DNA of 64,000 nucleotides, from assembly GCA_965243255.1 (NCBI GenBank), contig CBDEUH010000004.1, positions 2,480,001 to 2,544,000 of the forward strand, written 5' to 3'. Within the stretch, counting starts at the first letter, position 1; every line of letters begins with the position of its first letter. The notes under the pieces are model-generated. The model was not told the DNA's origin and made no database searches. It saw only the letters and a program-made list of their open reading frames with translations. The DNA is from Bin87 sp965243255 (lineage in GTDB: Bacteria > Chloroflexota > Dehalococcoidia > Lucifugimonadales > UBA3495). This document shows, piece by piece, positions 34,501-43,986 of the stretch. Made by a program: the position numbers and the translations under genes.

Positions 34501-35424
34501 ATGAAGAAAGTTGTGAGCGAGATCAGCGGCGTGGTTTTCAGCCTGCCCTGGCTGGTGGCCAAGGACGAAGGACTGTTCGAGGCCGAGGGCATCGACATGG
34601 AGTTCGTGCGGGCGCTGAACAGCGGTAGGGTTACGCCGACGGAGAATCCGGAGGACGTGAATCCCATCCTGGGGCACGTGGCCTTTGAGGACGCGCAGGT
34701 AGCCATCTACCGGGCTTGAGAGGAAGGGCAGGTCCGTCGGGCCTACGAAAGCAAACAGGGGGCGCGCATCATCGCGCTGCGTTCGGCCGTGGCCACGCAA
34801 GCCATCATGGTGCGTCCAGAATCTACGCACTACTATCCCGGCACGCTGGGGAACAAGCCGGTGGCGGTTCAGTTCCACTCCGGTTCCCACTACGTGGCGC
34901 TGCGGCTGCTGTCGGGGTATCTGCCCGAGGAGAAGCTGAAGCTGGTGCATTACGGCTCGCCCCAGTTCCGGTTTGAGGCGATGATGAAGGGCGAGGTGGA
35001 AGCCGCCGCCTTGATGGAACCCTGGATTACGATGGCGGAAAAGCTGGGCTGCCGGGCCGTCTGCGAGGGGCATTACCTGGGCGCGGAGAACGCCAGCGAC
35101 AACATGGACGAGGAGACCTTTGCCGCCATCAACCGGGCCATCGTGAAGGCGGTGAATCGCATCAACGCGGACAAGCGGAAGTACATCCACTATCTCATCG
35201 AGGAGCCGCGCTTCGCGGCGGCGGCGGCCCAGCACGGCGGCATCACGCCGGAGGACTTCCACCTGCCGCGTCTGCGCTACTCTTACAACACTCCCTACAC
35301 CGACGAGATAGTGGAGGACACCTATCACTGGATGGTGCGCTGGGGTCTGCTGGACGGCGCGGCGTGCAGCAACGAGCTGGTGGACAACCGCCTGGCCGAG
35401 CCGGCGGCTGCCGCCGCCGATTAG
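34501..35424 (+). pseudogene. NMT1/THI5-like ABC substrate-binding gene with in-frame TGA
   Basis: Two open segments in one frame (34501-34719 and from 34720) together give a THI5/NMT1-like substrate-binding fold. The N-terminus (SLPWLVAKDEGLFEAEGIDMEFV) matches the family ligand pocket. The C-terminal half (FHSGSHYVALRLLSGYL, AALMEPWITMAEKLG) completes it, about 307 residues. A single TGA at 34717-34719 separates them (IYRA-stop-EEGQVRRAYES). From family memory this position is usually Cys in a YRACEW pattern. No signal peptide is present. Possible explanations are nonsense mutation, sequencing error or recoding. GGAGG precedes ATG 34501. It is followed 21 bases later by an epimerase gene. 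Confidence 0.7.
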
Positions 35425-35445
35425 CCGGGCTGGGGGAAAGGCATC

Positions 35446-36426
35446 ATGGCAACCCTGGTAACGGGCGGCGTCGGCTTTGTCGGCGCGAACATCGTGAAGG
35501 AGCTGGCGGCCCGGGGGCATGACGTGGTGAGCCTGGACGTGCTGCCGCCCGACGGGTTGATGCGGGGGTTCCTGGGGGGCCTGGCCGGCCGCGTCGAGTT
35601 CGTTACCGGGGACATCCTGGACGTGGCGGGTCTGGACGCGCTGCGGGGCAATCACAGCTTCGACAAGGTGGTGCACGCCGCGGTGTTCACGGTGAACCGG
35701 ACGGACCTGGAAACGGCGCGCAGCAAGGACATTTTGGACATCAACCTGACCGGCACGGGGAATCTGCTGGAACTGGCGCGGGTGTCGGGCGTGGAGCGGT
35801 TCGTGTACATCAGCTCGGGCGCGGCGTATGGCCTGTGTCGGGAGCCCGACCAGACCTACAACGAGGACGACGCGGCGCAGCCGGGGAACCTGTACGGCAT
35901 CACCAAGTTGGCCAGCGAGGGCCTGGCCCGGCGCTATGGGGAGCTGCACGGCTTTGGCAGCGTAAGCCTGCGGCTGAGCACGCCATACGGCCCCATGGAG
36001 CGGGTTACGGGACACCGGGGGAATATGTCCACGCCGTACCAGTGGACGGGGCAGATGCTGCGGGGCGAGTCCATCGCGTTGGACAACACCGACTACGGCC
36101 GGGATTACACCTACGTGCTGGACACGGCGTCGGCGGTGGCCACGGTGGTGGACGCGCCGCGTCTGCCTCACGACCTGTACAACGTTACCAACGGGGTGCC
36201 GGTTACGGGCGAGCAGATTCAGCGCACGCTGGCCGAGCTGTTCCCGGAGACGCAACTGGTAGAGTCTGATGGGGATGATAATGCCGCAAGCTCGCTGGGG
36301 CCGACGCGGGGGCCGTTGTCGGGGTACCGGCTGTGGCACGACCTGGGCTGGACGGCGCAGTACGACCTGGCGTCGGGGCTGGCTGACTACGTGGGGTGGC
36401 GAAGGGGATCGGGGTTTTTGGATTAA
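35446..36426 (+). CDS. NAD-dependent epimerase/dehydratase (extended SDR)
   Basis: This 326-residue protein has the Rossmann motif TGGVGFVG (6-13) and the catalytic YGITK (Tyr and Lys, about residue 151-155), typical of UDP-sugar epimerases and related extended SDR proteins. VVHAAVFTVNRTD and FVYISSGAAYG are the usual core strands. The C-terminal region ends irregularly after YRLWHDLGW. It is probably co-transcribed with the interrupted binding-protein gene upstream. The substrate cannot be read. Confidence 0.85.
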   Translation: MATLVTGGVGFVGANIVKELAARGHDVVSLDVLPPDGLMRGFLGGLAGRVEFVTGDILDVAGLDALRGNHSFDKVVHAAVFTVNRTDLETARSKDILDINLTGTGNLLELARVSGVERFVYISSGAAYGLCREPDQTYNEDDAAQPGNLYGITKLASEGLARRYGELHGFGSVSLRLSTPYGPMERVTGHRGNMSTPYQWTGQMLRGESIALDNTDYGRDYTYVLDTASAVATVVDAPRLPHDLYNVTNGVPVTGEQIQRTLAELFPETQLVESDGDDNAASSLGPTRGPLSGYRLWHDLGWTAQYDLASGLADYVGWRRGSGFLD

Positions 36427-36453
36427 ACGGGGCGAGGGCGGCGGCGTCAACCG

Positions 36454-37746
36454 TCATTCGAGGGCGCCGGCGTTGGCCAGGCGCTGGTATTCCTCTGCGG
36501 TGAGGCCGATGATTTGGCGGAGGGCGTGCTCGGTGTCCTGGCCGAGCAGGGGGGCGGGACGGTCGAGGCGGCCGGGCGTGGCCGAGAGGTGGGATTCGGT
36601 GTAGTCGGTGGCGTATGGGCCCATCTCGGGGTGGTCGAGCCAGGTGAAGTGGTTGCGGTGCTGGAGCTGCGCGTCCTCGAACAGGTCGCGGGTGTCGTTG
36701 ACCACGCCGGCGGGGACGCCGACGGATTGGAGACGGCGCATCAGTGCATGGCGGTCGTGGTTGGCCGTCCAGCCGGCGATGATGGCGTCGAGCTTGTCCT
36801 CGTGGGCCTTGCGGACGCGGAAGGTGCGGAACTCGCCGGACTGTACGTCGGTTACGCCGTCGGCGGCCATTTCGTCGCGGAGGGCGGCCCATTGGGCGTC
36901 GGTAAAGACGGCGATGGCAATCCAGCGGTCGGTTTCTGGGGCATTTCGTGGTTCGACAGGCTCACCACGAGCGGGATGTGGCGCGCCATGAGCGGGAGGT
37001 GGGTCGGGGGCGCAGGGGTAGGCGCCGTGGGGAGAGGCGGCGGGATGGCGGTTGCCGACCAGTGACGGCTCGCGGCCGTTGACGGCGGCGTCCAGGAGCA
37101 TGGGGCCGCCGAAGTGGAGGCTGGTTTCCAGCTGGGACATATCCAGGTGGGTGCCGCGTCCGGTGGCGCGCTGGCGGTCCACGGCGGCCAGGATGGCGGC
37201 GACGGCGAACTTGGGGCAGACGAAGTCGGTGTATGCACCGTAAGGGTTCACCGGCCCTCGGTCGGGCCAGCCGATGATGTTGGTGTAGCCGGCCAGGGAG
37301 GACAGCACGGCGCCGAACCCCGGCTGCGTCTGCATGGGCCCGCCCCGGCCCAGCATGGACGCGCTGAACAGGACGATGCGGGGGTTGACCTGACTAAGTT
37401 GGTCGTAGCCCAGGCCCCAGCGTTCCAGGGTGCCGGGGGTGAAGTTCTCGGTAACCACGTCGGCCCACTGGGCGATGCGGAGAATCAGCTCGGGCGCCTG
37501 GGGGTGGCCCATGTCGATGGAGAGGCCGTACTTGTTGGCGTTGTAGTTGGCGAAGTAGCCGGAGCGGTTGACGCCGGACTGCCCGCCGGCGAAGGGGCCG
37601 GCGCGGCGCAGCGTCTCGGGTCGCTTGGCGGACTCCACCCGCAGCACGGTTGCGCCGTATTCGGAGAGGTACTTGGTGGTCATGGGGCCGACGGCGACCC
37701 AGCAGAAATCGAGGACCTTCAAGCCTTCAAGGGGCAGGGCAGCCAT
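36454..37746 (-). CDS. Family III CoA-transferase with in-frame repeat insertion
   Basis: ATG 37746 overlaps the stop of the upstream CoA-transferase by one base (TGATG). The 430-residue protein has the family III (CaiB/BaiF) core: PLEGLKVLDFCWVAVGP, the Asp-containing THLDMSQLETS near the active site, and a C-terminal helical segment. Near residue 260 the sequence HPARGEPVEPRNAP interrupts the family pattern. The DNA beneath it (36951-36976) is a copy of the dispersed 27-base repeat, kept in frame. The enzyme moves CoA between acids, probably as a heteromeric partner of the next protein. Confidence 0.85.
   Translation of the reverse strand: MAALPLEGLKVLDFCWVAVGPMTTKYLSEYGATVLRVESAKRPETLRRAGPFAGGQSGVNRSGYFANYNANKYGLSIDMGHPQAPELILRIAQWADVVTENFTPGTLERWGLGYDQLSQVNPRIVLFSASMLGRGGPMQTQPGFGAVLSSLAGYTNIIGWPDRGPVNPYGAYTDFVCPKFAVAAILAAVDRQRATGRGTHLDMSQLETSLHFGGPMLLDAAVNGREPSLVGNRHPAASPHGAYPCAPDPPPAHGAPHPARGEPVEPRNAPETDRWIAIAVFTDAQWAALRDEMAADGVTDVQSGEFRTFRVRKAHEDKLDAIIAGWTANHDRHALMRRLQSVGVPAGVVNDTRDLFEDAQLQHRNHFTWLDHPEMGPYATDYTESHLSATPGRLDRPAPLLGQDTEHALRQIIGLTAEEYQRLANAGALE
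36951..36976 (-). repeat. Dispersed repeat inserted in a coding region
   Basis: GTTCGACAGGCTCACCACGA matches the repeat family at 30149 and 32778. It lies in frame within the CoA-transferase and encodes GEPVEPRN on the minus strand. Confidence 0.7.
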
Positions 37747-39023
37747 CAAATCACTCCAAGTTCCGTAAGGCGGGCAAGGTCGCGGGGGTTGAGGCCGAGT
37801 TCGCCGGCGAGGATTTCGGGGTTGTGCTCGCCGACGTGGGGAGCGCGGCGACGGACTCCGACGCGGCTGGCGTCCTGCATATCCTTGACGAAGTGGCCGG
37901 GGTAGGTGACGGTTTCGCCGATGTCGTCGTGCTGGATGCGGTCGTAGTAGTCGCGGGCGGCCAGCTGGCGGTGGGCCAGGATGTCGGAGGGCGTGGCCAC
38001 GGGAAAGAGCAGGATGCGACGTTCCAGCGCGCCGTCGGCCAGCTCGTTGCGGGTGTGGGTCATAAAGAAGGGAGCGACATCGGCGACGGTCTGCTCCATG
38101 ATTTCGGCGCGGGCGGTGCCGTAGCCCAGCTCTTCCCAGTTGACGGCGTCCAATTCGGGGCTGCCCATGCCCTCCTCGGTCATCCACTCCAGCAGAGCGC
38201 GGACGCTGCGAGCGGAGCCGGCGGTGCCGCCGCCGGGTTGGAAGTTCACGTAGCCGTCCTGGCAGGGCCAGTTGATGCGGGTGTAGGTGCCGCCGGCGGA
38301 CTCGCGATAGGCTCCCATGCGGCGGAGGATGGTCTGCTCCAGGTCCCAGTACTGGGGGGCGTGGGCCAGGGTGCGGGCCACGGCCTGCTGGCAGGAAATG
38401 TCCACGTGCTGGCCCTCGCCGGTGAGCTGGCGGTGAGTGTGGGCGATCATGGCGGCGGCGGCACCGGCGGCGCTGCCGTGCTGGTAGAACTGGGGCATAC
38501 TGACGCGCAGGGGGGGACGGTCGCCGTCGCCGGTGAGGTGCATGAAGCCGCCCAGGGCCATGCCCACGATGTCGGATGCCTGGTAGTCGGCGTAGGGGCC
38601 GTTCTGTCCGAAGGCGGTGATGGATACCATGACCAGGCGGGGGTTGAGGGCCTGCAGGTCGGGGTAGGCCAGGCCGAGCGACGCCATGCGCCCCGGGTCG
38701 GCGGACTCGAGGAGGAAGTCGGCGTTGGCGACGAGGCGGCGCAGCAGGGCGGCTCCGTCGTCGGTGGCGACGTTGAGGGTGATGCCGCGCTTGTTGGCGC
38801 AGTTGGCCCACCAGAAGAGGCTGCGCTCCGGGCCGGGGTTGTCGTGGTAAAAGGGGCCGACGTTGCGGGCCGGGCTGCCGCCGGGAGGTTCAACCTGCAC
38901 CACGTCGGCGCCGAGGTCGGCCAGCATCTTGCCGCAGAGGAGGCCGCGGCCGTCGGTGAGGTCAAGGACGCGGTAGGGAGCGAGGAGGCCGGAGCCGTAG
39001 TCGTCGTGGTTATCGTTGGTCAT
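37746..39023 (-). CDS. Family III CoA-transferase
   Basis: The 425-residue protein has LAPYRVLDLTDGRGLLCGKMLADLGADVVQVEPPGG at the N-terminus, GQHVDISCQQAV around the catalytic Asp, and an HVGEHNPEIL-type C-terminal signature. It resembles BbsE/BbsF and other heteromeric CoA-transferases. It is translated just before the paired gene at 36454, whose start overlaps its stop. The pair probably activates an organic acid by exchange with succinyl-CoA or another donor; no aromatic pathway partner is seen beside it. Confidence 0.87.
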   Translation of the reverse strand: MTNDNHDDYGSGLLAPYRVLDLTDGRGLLCGKMLADLGADVVQVEPPGGSPARNVGPFYHDNPGPERSLFWWANCANKRGITLNVATDDGAALLRRLVANADFLLESADPGRMASLGLAYPDLQALNPRLVMVSITAFGQNGPYADYQASDIVGMALGGFMHLTGDGDRPPLRVSMPQFYQHGSAAGAAAAMIAHTHRQLTGEGQHVDISCQQAVARTLAHAPQYWDLEQTILRRMGAYRESAGGTYTRINWPCQDGYVNFQPGGGTAGSARSVRALLEWMTEEGMGSPELDAVNWEELGYGTARAEIMEQTVADVAPFFMTHTRNELADGALERRILLFPVATPSDILAHRQLAARDYYDRIQHDDIGETVTYPGHFVKDMQDASRVGVRRRAPHVGEHNPEILAGELGLNPRDLARLTELGVI

Positions 39024-39144
39024 CAGAGGGTGGCCGGGGGATTGAATGGGAGCCGGTGGCGTTTTGGATTGTACCCGATTCTATTGCGCTGGGCCGGCAG
39101 GGTCAACGTAAGGTATGCTGTGCTGGCCCCGAAAGTGGATTCCC

Positions 39145-40401
39145 ATGAACCGTGTTGCCGCCGAAACCTTGCCGGAATCCGCGTCTGCCTACCGTTGGGT
39201 GGTCATGGGCGTCTGGCTGACGTCCAGCGTCGTTGCGTTCATGATCATATCGACGATTGGCATACTGATGCCGGCGATCAGCGGCGAGTTGGGGCTGTCG
39301 CCGTTCCAGCAGGGGATACTCGGCTCGGCGGCCTACTGGGGGAACCTGACGCTGGCGATCCCGGTGGGCTGGTGGGCATCCCGGTTCGCGCCCAAGATCC
39401 TGACCACGGTGACCATGGCGGTGGGGACGCTGTGCCTGCTGGCGCAGGCGCTATCGCCGGGTTTCGCGCTGCTGATCCTGGGGCGCATGGCCTTCGGGAT
39501 CACGGTGATCGCGCGTCAGCCGGCCCGGGCCTTTTTGACGCAGCAGTGGTTTCCCTCTCGCCAGGTGGTAATGCTGAACAGCATATCCAACGCTATGTTC
39601 GGCGTGGTGGTCGGGGGCGGCATCGCGGCATCGCCGTTCATCTTCGCTGCGCTGGGCGACAACTGGCGGGCCACGCTGCTGTCCTTTACGGCCCTGTTTG
39701 GGGTCTTCACGGTGATCTGGGTGTTGTTCGGCCGGGAGCGGGTGACGTCGGAATACCGGGTCCAGCTGGGAGCGCAGGACGTGAACGTGTTGAAAGGCGC
39801 GTTGGGCCACCGGGACTTGTGGATCGGCGGTTTTGGCTTCGTGGGGCCCACGGCGGCGTGGTCGGCGTTTCTCAGCTTTTACCCGACGCTGATGCTGGAC
39901 AGCTATGAGATGCCGCTAATCTGGTCGGGAGGCATATTGGCCGTGGGTGTTCTGATGGGCGGACTGGCCGGGCTGGGGCTGGGCTGGATTGCAACTGCTT
40001 ACGACCGTGGCCGTACCATATTGCTTTTCAATGGAGTCGTCATCGGCGCGACCTTTGCGGGCATGACCCTTACCGGTTCGCTGGCTGCGCTGTTGGCATT
40101 GACCTTCGTCAACGGCGTTGCCTTTGGGTTCTGGCCCGTCCTCTATTCGACGCCGTTCCACCTGCCGGGCATTCGACCGAGGGAGATTGCGGTGAGCCTG
40201 TCTTTCATCCAGATGTCCAGCTCGGCGGGCATCACCATTGGGCCGCTGGTCTGCGGGGCGTTGCAGCAGGCTACGGGGGACCTGAGGCTGTCGCTGGCGG
40301 TCGTGAGCTTCTCGTCGCTGACTCTGTGCGTGGCGGGACTGTTGATGCGGCACGGGTTGTCGAGCGCAGCGGATACGACCACCGAACCATCCCGGGCCTG
40401 A
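39145..40401 (+). CDS. MFS transporter
   Basis: Beginning at ATG 39145, the 418-residue protein has twelve predicted membrane helices. It starts with YRWVVMGVWLTSSVVAFMIIS and includes GWWASRFAPKI after helix two and ARAFLTQQWFP after helix four, typical of major facilitator family organic anion or nitrate-type carriers. The substrate is unknown. It stands divergently to the CoA-transferase pair, so it may import their substrate. Confidence 0.82.
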   Translation: MNRVAAETLPESASAYRWVVMGVWLTSSVVAFMIISTIGILMPAISGELGLSPFQQGILGSAAYWGNLTLAIPVGWWASRFAPKILTTVTMAVGTLCLLAQALSPGFALLILGRMAFGITVIARQPARAFLTQQWFPSRQVVMLNSISNAMFGVVVGGGIAASPFIFAALGDNWRATLLSFTALFGVFTVIWVLFGRERVTSEYRVQLGAQDVNVLKGALGHRDLWIGGFGFVGPTAAWSAFLSFYPTLMLDSYEMPLIWSGGILAVGVLMGGLAGLGLGWIATAYDRGRTILLFNGVVIGATFAGMTLTGSLAALLALTFVNGVAFGFWPVLYSTPFHLPGIRPREIAVSLSFIQMSSSAGITIGPLVCGALQQATGDLRLSLAVVSFSSLTLCVAGLLMRHGLSSAADTTTEPSRA

Positions 40402-40422
40402 GGCTGCCGGCAACCTCAAGCG

Positions 40423-41688
40423 TTACGCCTCCCGGAGGCGGCGGGAGAGGAGGCAGAGGAAGACGGCGAGGCTGCCGCCGATGCCCAGGTAGAGGGCGGT
40501 GAGGGGCGCGCCGATGTGGGATACCATCCAGCCGTTGAGGGCGCTGGCCGGGAAGTGGGCCTGGATCGCCAGCACGCGCATCCCGCCCATGCGTCCGCGG
40601 TACTGGGGGTCGGAATTGCCCATGAGCACGGTCATAACCAGGACCAGGGAGCCGGCCCGTCCGATGCCGGTCATCACCTTGACGGCGAGCAGGATCGCCA
40701 GCACCGCGCCGAAGGGCAGCAGGCCCGGCAGGGTCATCACGGCGACGGCGAAGAGGATCATGGAGGCGTGCCAGCCGCCGTTGACGGCCCAGACCAGCCA
40801 CAGGCCCTGGCGTCGCAGGTTGCCGACACCGGCCACCGTGAGGGAGCCGATGATGGCGCCGGCGCCCATGGCGCCGTTGAGCAGGCCCAGCACGTCCACG
40901 CCAGCTTTGAGCACGTCGCGGGTGAAGATGGGCATCAGGGCGGTGGTGAAGGGAAAGCCGGTAACGTTGTACATCGCCGCGATGAGCAGGGACATGAAGA
41001 GTTCCTTGCGCTGCCAGACGTGGCGCAGTCCCTCGCCGACGCCGACGATAATCTCCCGGGGCGTGGTCTGGCCGACGGTGGTGTTGCGGGTGCGAACCAG
41101 CAGGGCCAGCAGGCCGCCGGTGGCGTAGAGCGCGCCGATGAAGGCGAAGAGGCCGGCGGGGGTCAGGGGCGTGTAGAGAAAGCCGCCCACGATGGGGCCG
41201 ATGAACTGCGTCAGGTTCTGGCCCAGGCCCAGCATGGCGACGGCGTTGGTCAGCCGGCGACGGGGCACGGTGTCGATGAGCAGGGCGTTGGTCACCGGCA
41301 GCTCGAAGGTGCGAAAGGCGCCGCCGCCGATGATGATGACGAAAATCATCCAGACGCGCAGGCCATCGGCGAGCAACAGCAGCATGAAGATGAACGCCAG
41401 CGCGGCCGCGATGAACTGCATGGTCGCCAGCAGGAGGCGTCGGGGCAGTCGGTCAACCACCGCGCCGGCGAACACGGAGAGGAAGGCCAGGCTGAGGGGA
41501 GCGCCGCCGGCCAGGCTGACCAGCAGGGCGTTGCTGTCGGTGAGCTCGGCCACCAGCCAGAGGATGGCAATGACCTCCATTTGCCGGCCGGCCATGGCGA
41601 TGTTGCCCGAGACCCACACCAGGGAGAAATCCCGCCGGCGGAAGGACTGAAAGGTTTGGGAAGCGCGGGCGGCGAGGTTAGTGGCCAA
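40423..41688 (-). CDS. MFS transporter (EntS/MFS_3-like)
   Basis: The 421-residue protein begins with FQSFRRRDFSLVWVSGNIAMAGRQM, typical of the EntS/MFS_3 group of exporters. It has about twelve membrane helices and a motif GAVVDRLPRRLLL after helix two. It points towards the first MFS gene and has only a 21-base gap between the two stops. Export of a small hydrophobic compound is the usual role in this group. Confidence 0.82.
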   Translation of the reverse strand: MATNLAARASQTFQSFRRRDFSLVWVSGNIAMAGRQMEVIAILWLVAELTDSNALLVSLAGGAPLSLAFLSVFAGAVVDRLPRRLLLATMQFIAAALAFIFMLLLLADGLRVWMIFVIIIGGGAFRTFELPVTNALLIDTVPRRRLTNAVAMLGLGQNLTQFIGPIVGGFLYTPLTPAGLFAFIGALYATGGLLALLVRTRNTTVGQTTPREIIVGVGEGLRHVWQRKELFMSLLIAAMYNVTGFPFTTALMPIFTRDVLKAGVDVLGLLNGAMGAGAIIGSLTVAGVGNLRRQGLWLVWAVNGGWHASMILFAVAVMTLPGLLPFGAVLAILLAVKVMTGIGRAGSLVLVMTVLMGNSDPQYRGRMGGMRVLAIQAHFPASALNGWMVSHIGAPLTALYLGIGGSLAVFLCLLSRRLREA

Positions 41689-41789
41689 GGAGTGTGTCCT
41701 CCGAAACGGCGGTGATTATAGCATCGGGCTGCGTGATACAATCGCGCTGATTAGCGGCCCACGGGAGCCGCCCTTACGGAGGTTTTGCA
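41689..41789 (+). promoter_or_regulatory. Promoter of the LLM operon
   Basis: A TGATACAAT sequence near 41731-41739 reads as an extended -10 (TGnTACAAT-like). GGAGG lies about 8 bases before ATG 41790. No clear -35 hexamer was seen. Confidence 0.4.
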
Positions 41790-42851
41790 ATGGAGATCGG
41801 CGTCGGACTGGACCACACCCTGGGGATGAACTGGGACGACCAGGCCAACCTGGCCCGGGAGGCGGCGGAATTGGGCTACGAAAGCATCTGGACGCCCGAG
41901 AACATCGGCACCGATTCCTTCCAGGTCTGCGCGCGGCGGTGGCAGGCCAGCTGCGACGTGGTGGAGGGCGGCCTGACCACCGGCATCGGCGTGTCGCCGG
42001 TGATGTACCGAACGCCCATCGGGTTCGCCATGTCCGGCGGCACGCTGAGTCAGCAGACGGGCGGCAAGTTCATCATGGGCATCGGCGCGGGCAGCGCGTA
42101 CCGTCCGGCCAACCGCCGGGATCTGGGCTTTCCTCGTGTCTCCGCGTTGAACCTGATGCGCGACTACCTGACCACCATCAAGGGGCTGGTGAACGGCGAG
42201 CGGGTGTCGCACCAGGGCGAGTACATCCACTACAACAACATCCGCATGGCCATCCGGCCGGCGCCCAACACGCCGGTGTATCTGGGCACGCTGGGGCCGG
42301 AGATGCTGCGGCTGGCCGGGGAAGTCGCCGACGGGGTCTGCCTGAACTGGTGCACGCCGGAGCAGATTGCCTGGAGTCGTGAGCGCATCGCCGAGGGCGC
42401 GGAGCGGGTGGGCCGGGACCCCAGCGAGGTCAAGGTGGTGGAGTACATCCGCATCTGCGTGGACGACGACGAGGACGTGGCGCGCCGGGCCTTCGCCAAG
42501 AACTGCCTGGGGTATCCGCTGGGGGCCGCCGTGCCCACCGAGCGGGAGCGACAGTTTGGCTACCGGGCGCACTTCGAGCGCATGGGCTACACCGAGGAGT
42601 TGGCCGGGGCCGACGCCATCCGCCGGGAGGGTGGCGACATGGACGCGGTGGCCGACGCCTATCCGTCGGATGCGCTGCAGGCGGTGGGCTACTACGGCAA
42701 GCCCGACGGCGCGGCGGCGGCCTTCGCCAAGCTGGCCGAGGGGCTGGACGTGGCGCTGGTACGGGTGATTGCGGCCCGGCCGGAGATCGCGTCCACCCAG
42801 GCGGTGATGCAGGCCTGCGCGCCAGAGCGGGTGCGGGCGGCGTTGGGGTGA
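41790..42851 (+). CDS. LLM-class F420-type oxidoreductase
   Basis: The 353-residue protein is a luciferase-like TIM barrel: ANLAREAAELGYESIWTPEN, GIGVSPVMYRTPIGFAMSGGTLSQQTGGKFIMGIGAGS and IRPAPNTPVYLGTLGPEMLRLAGEVADG. These are the usual landmarks for F420-dependent members. It likely transfers hydride to or from an organic substrate using F420 or flavin. It is followed 43 bases later by a second such gene on the same strand. Confidence 0.85.
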   Translation: MEIGVGLDHTLGMNWDDQANLAREAAELGYESIWTPENIGTDSFQVCARRWQASCDVVEGGLTTGIGVSPVMYRTPIGFAMSGGTLSQQTGGKFIMGIGAGSAYRPANRRDLGFPRVSALNLMRDYLTTIKGLVNGERVSHQGEYIHYNNIRMAIRPAPNTPVYLGTLGPEMLRLAGEVADGVCLNWCTPEQIAWSRERIAEGAERVGRDPSEVKVVEYIRICVDDDEDVARRAFAKNCLGYPLGAAVPTERERQFGYRAHFERMGYTEELAGADAIRREGGDMDAVADAYPSDALQAVGYYGKPDGAAAAFAKLAEGLDVALVRVIAARPEIASTQAVMQACAPERVRAALG

Positions 42852-42894
42852 TTGACCAACCCCAGCGTCAAGGACTTTGCCAGGGAGGGCCATT

Positions 42895-43965
42895 ATGCAC
42901 GTGGGCGCGGCTACTATTTTTCAGAACCCGGGCAAGTTCAGCTCGGATTACCAGGTGTATCGGGAGGAGCTGAGGCTGGCCGACCTGGCCGAGCCGCTGG
43001 GGTTTCAGTCGATCTGGGGCGTGGAGCACCACTTCACCGACTACACCATGTGCCCCGACGTGCTGCAGTTCCTGACCTACATGGCGGGGCGCACGACGGA
43101 TATGCAGCTGGGCAGCATGGTCTGCGTGCTGCCGTGGCACGACCCCATGCGGGTGGCCGAGCAGGTGTCGATGCTGGACAACCTGAGCGACGGACGCTTC
43201 ATCCTGGGCGTCGGGCGCGGGCTGGCCAAGGTGGAGTACGACGGGTTCCGCATCGACATGAACGAGTCACGGACGCGGTTTATCGAGTCTGCCGAGTGCC
43301 TGCTGGCCGGGTTGGAGAGCGGCTTCTGCGAGCTGGACGGGGAGTACATCAAGCAGCCGCGCCGGGAAATCCGGCCCAATCCATTCCGCACGTTCAAGGG
43401 GCGCACCTACGCCGCGGCCATCTCGCCGGAGAGCAGCCGCATCATGGCGCAGCTGGGCGTGGGGATGCTGGTGATTCCGCAGAAGCCATGGGACGAGGTG
43501 GAGCGGGATTTGACCAACTACCGCAGCGCCTGGGACGAAAGTCATCCATCCGGCCAGAATCCGCCGGCTCCGGTCGTCGCCTGCTGGACCTTCTGCCACG
43601 AGGACGCCGACCACGCCCGGGAGATGGCCCGTCGCTACATCGGCGGCTACTGGCACACCGTGATGGAGCATTACCAGTTCAAGGCCGACCACCACAAGGA
43701 CATCAAGGGCTACGAATACTACGGCAAGGTGGCCGAGAAAATGTTTGACTACGGCGACGACGAGGTGGTGGACTTTTTCGTCAATCTGCAGGTGTGGGGC
43801 ACGCCGGAGCAGTGCTACGAAAAGTTACTGCAAATCCGCGAGCGGACGGGGCACGACACCTACGTGGGCGCGTTCAGCTACGCCGCCATGCCGTATGACG
43901 AGGCCGAGGCGAGCATGAGGTTGTTTGCGGCGGAGGTGATGCCGGAGTTGAAGGCAGTAATATGA
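42895..43965 (+). CDS. LLM-class flavin/F420 oxidoreductase
   Basis: ATG 42895 has a good ribosome binding site (GGGAGGG). The 356-residue protein starts HVGAATIFQNPG and carries EPLGFQSIWGVEHHFTDYT, VLPWHDPMRVAEQVSMLDNLSDGRFILGVGRG and a C-terminal VWGTPEQCYEKL. This variety resembles alkanal monooxygenase-like LLM proteins. It is the middle gene of a tight operon with the preceding LLM gene and the acyl-CoA ligase. The substrate is not readable. Confidence 0.85.
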   Translation: MHVGAATIFQNPGKFSSDYQVYREELRLADLAEPLGFQSIWGVEHHFTDYTMCPDVLQFLTYMAGRTTDMQLGSMVCVLPWHDPMRVAEQVSMLDNLSDGRFILGVGRGLAKVEYDGFRIDMNESRTRFIESAECLLAGLESGFCELDGEYIKQPRREIRPNPFRTFKGRTYAAAISPESSRIMAQLGVGMLVIPQKPWDEVERDLTNYRSAWDESHPSGQNPPAPVVACWTFCHEDADHAREMARRYIGGYWHTVMEHYQFKADHHKDIKGYEYYGKVAEKMFDYGDDEVVDFFVNLQVWGTPEQCYEKLLQIRERTGHDTYVGAFSYAAMPYDEAEASMRLFAAEVMPELKAVI

Positions 43966-43986
43966 TGATAGCGGAGGTCACCACTT

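Noticed and set aside
34717..34760. SECIS element after the TGA
   Set aside because: The GGUC is only about 12 bases after the UGA and the surrounding stem is 3-4 pairs; too weak to annotate as a SECIS.
34375..36450. Long minus-strand frame of 691 codons
   Set aside because: It is the complementary frame of the substrate-binding and epimerase genes and is made of low-complexity Arg/His/Pro.
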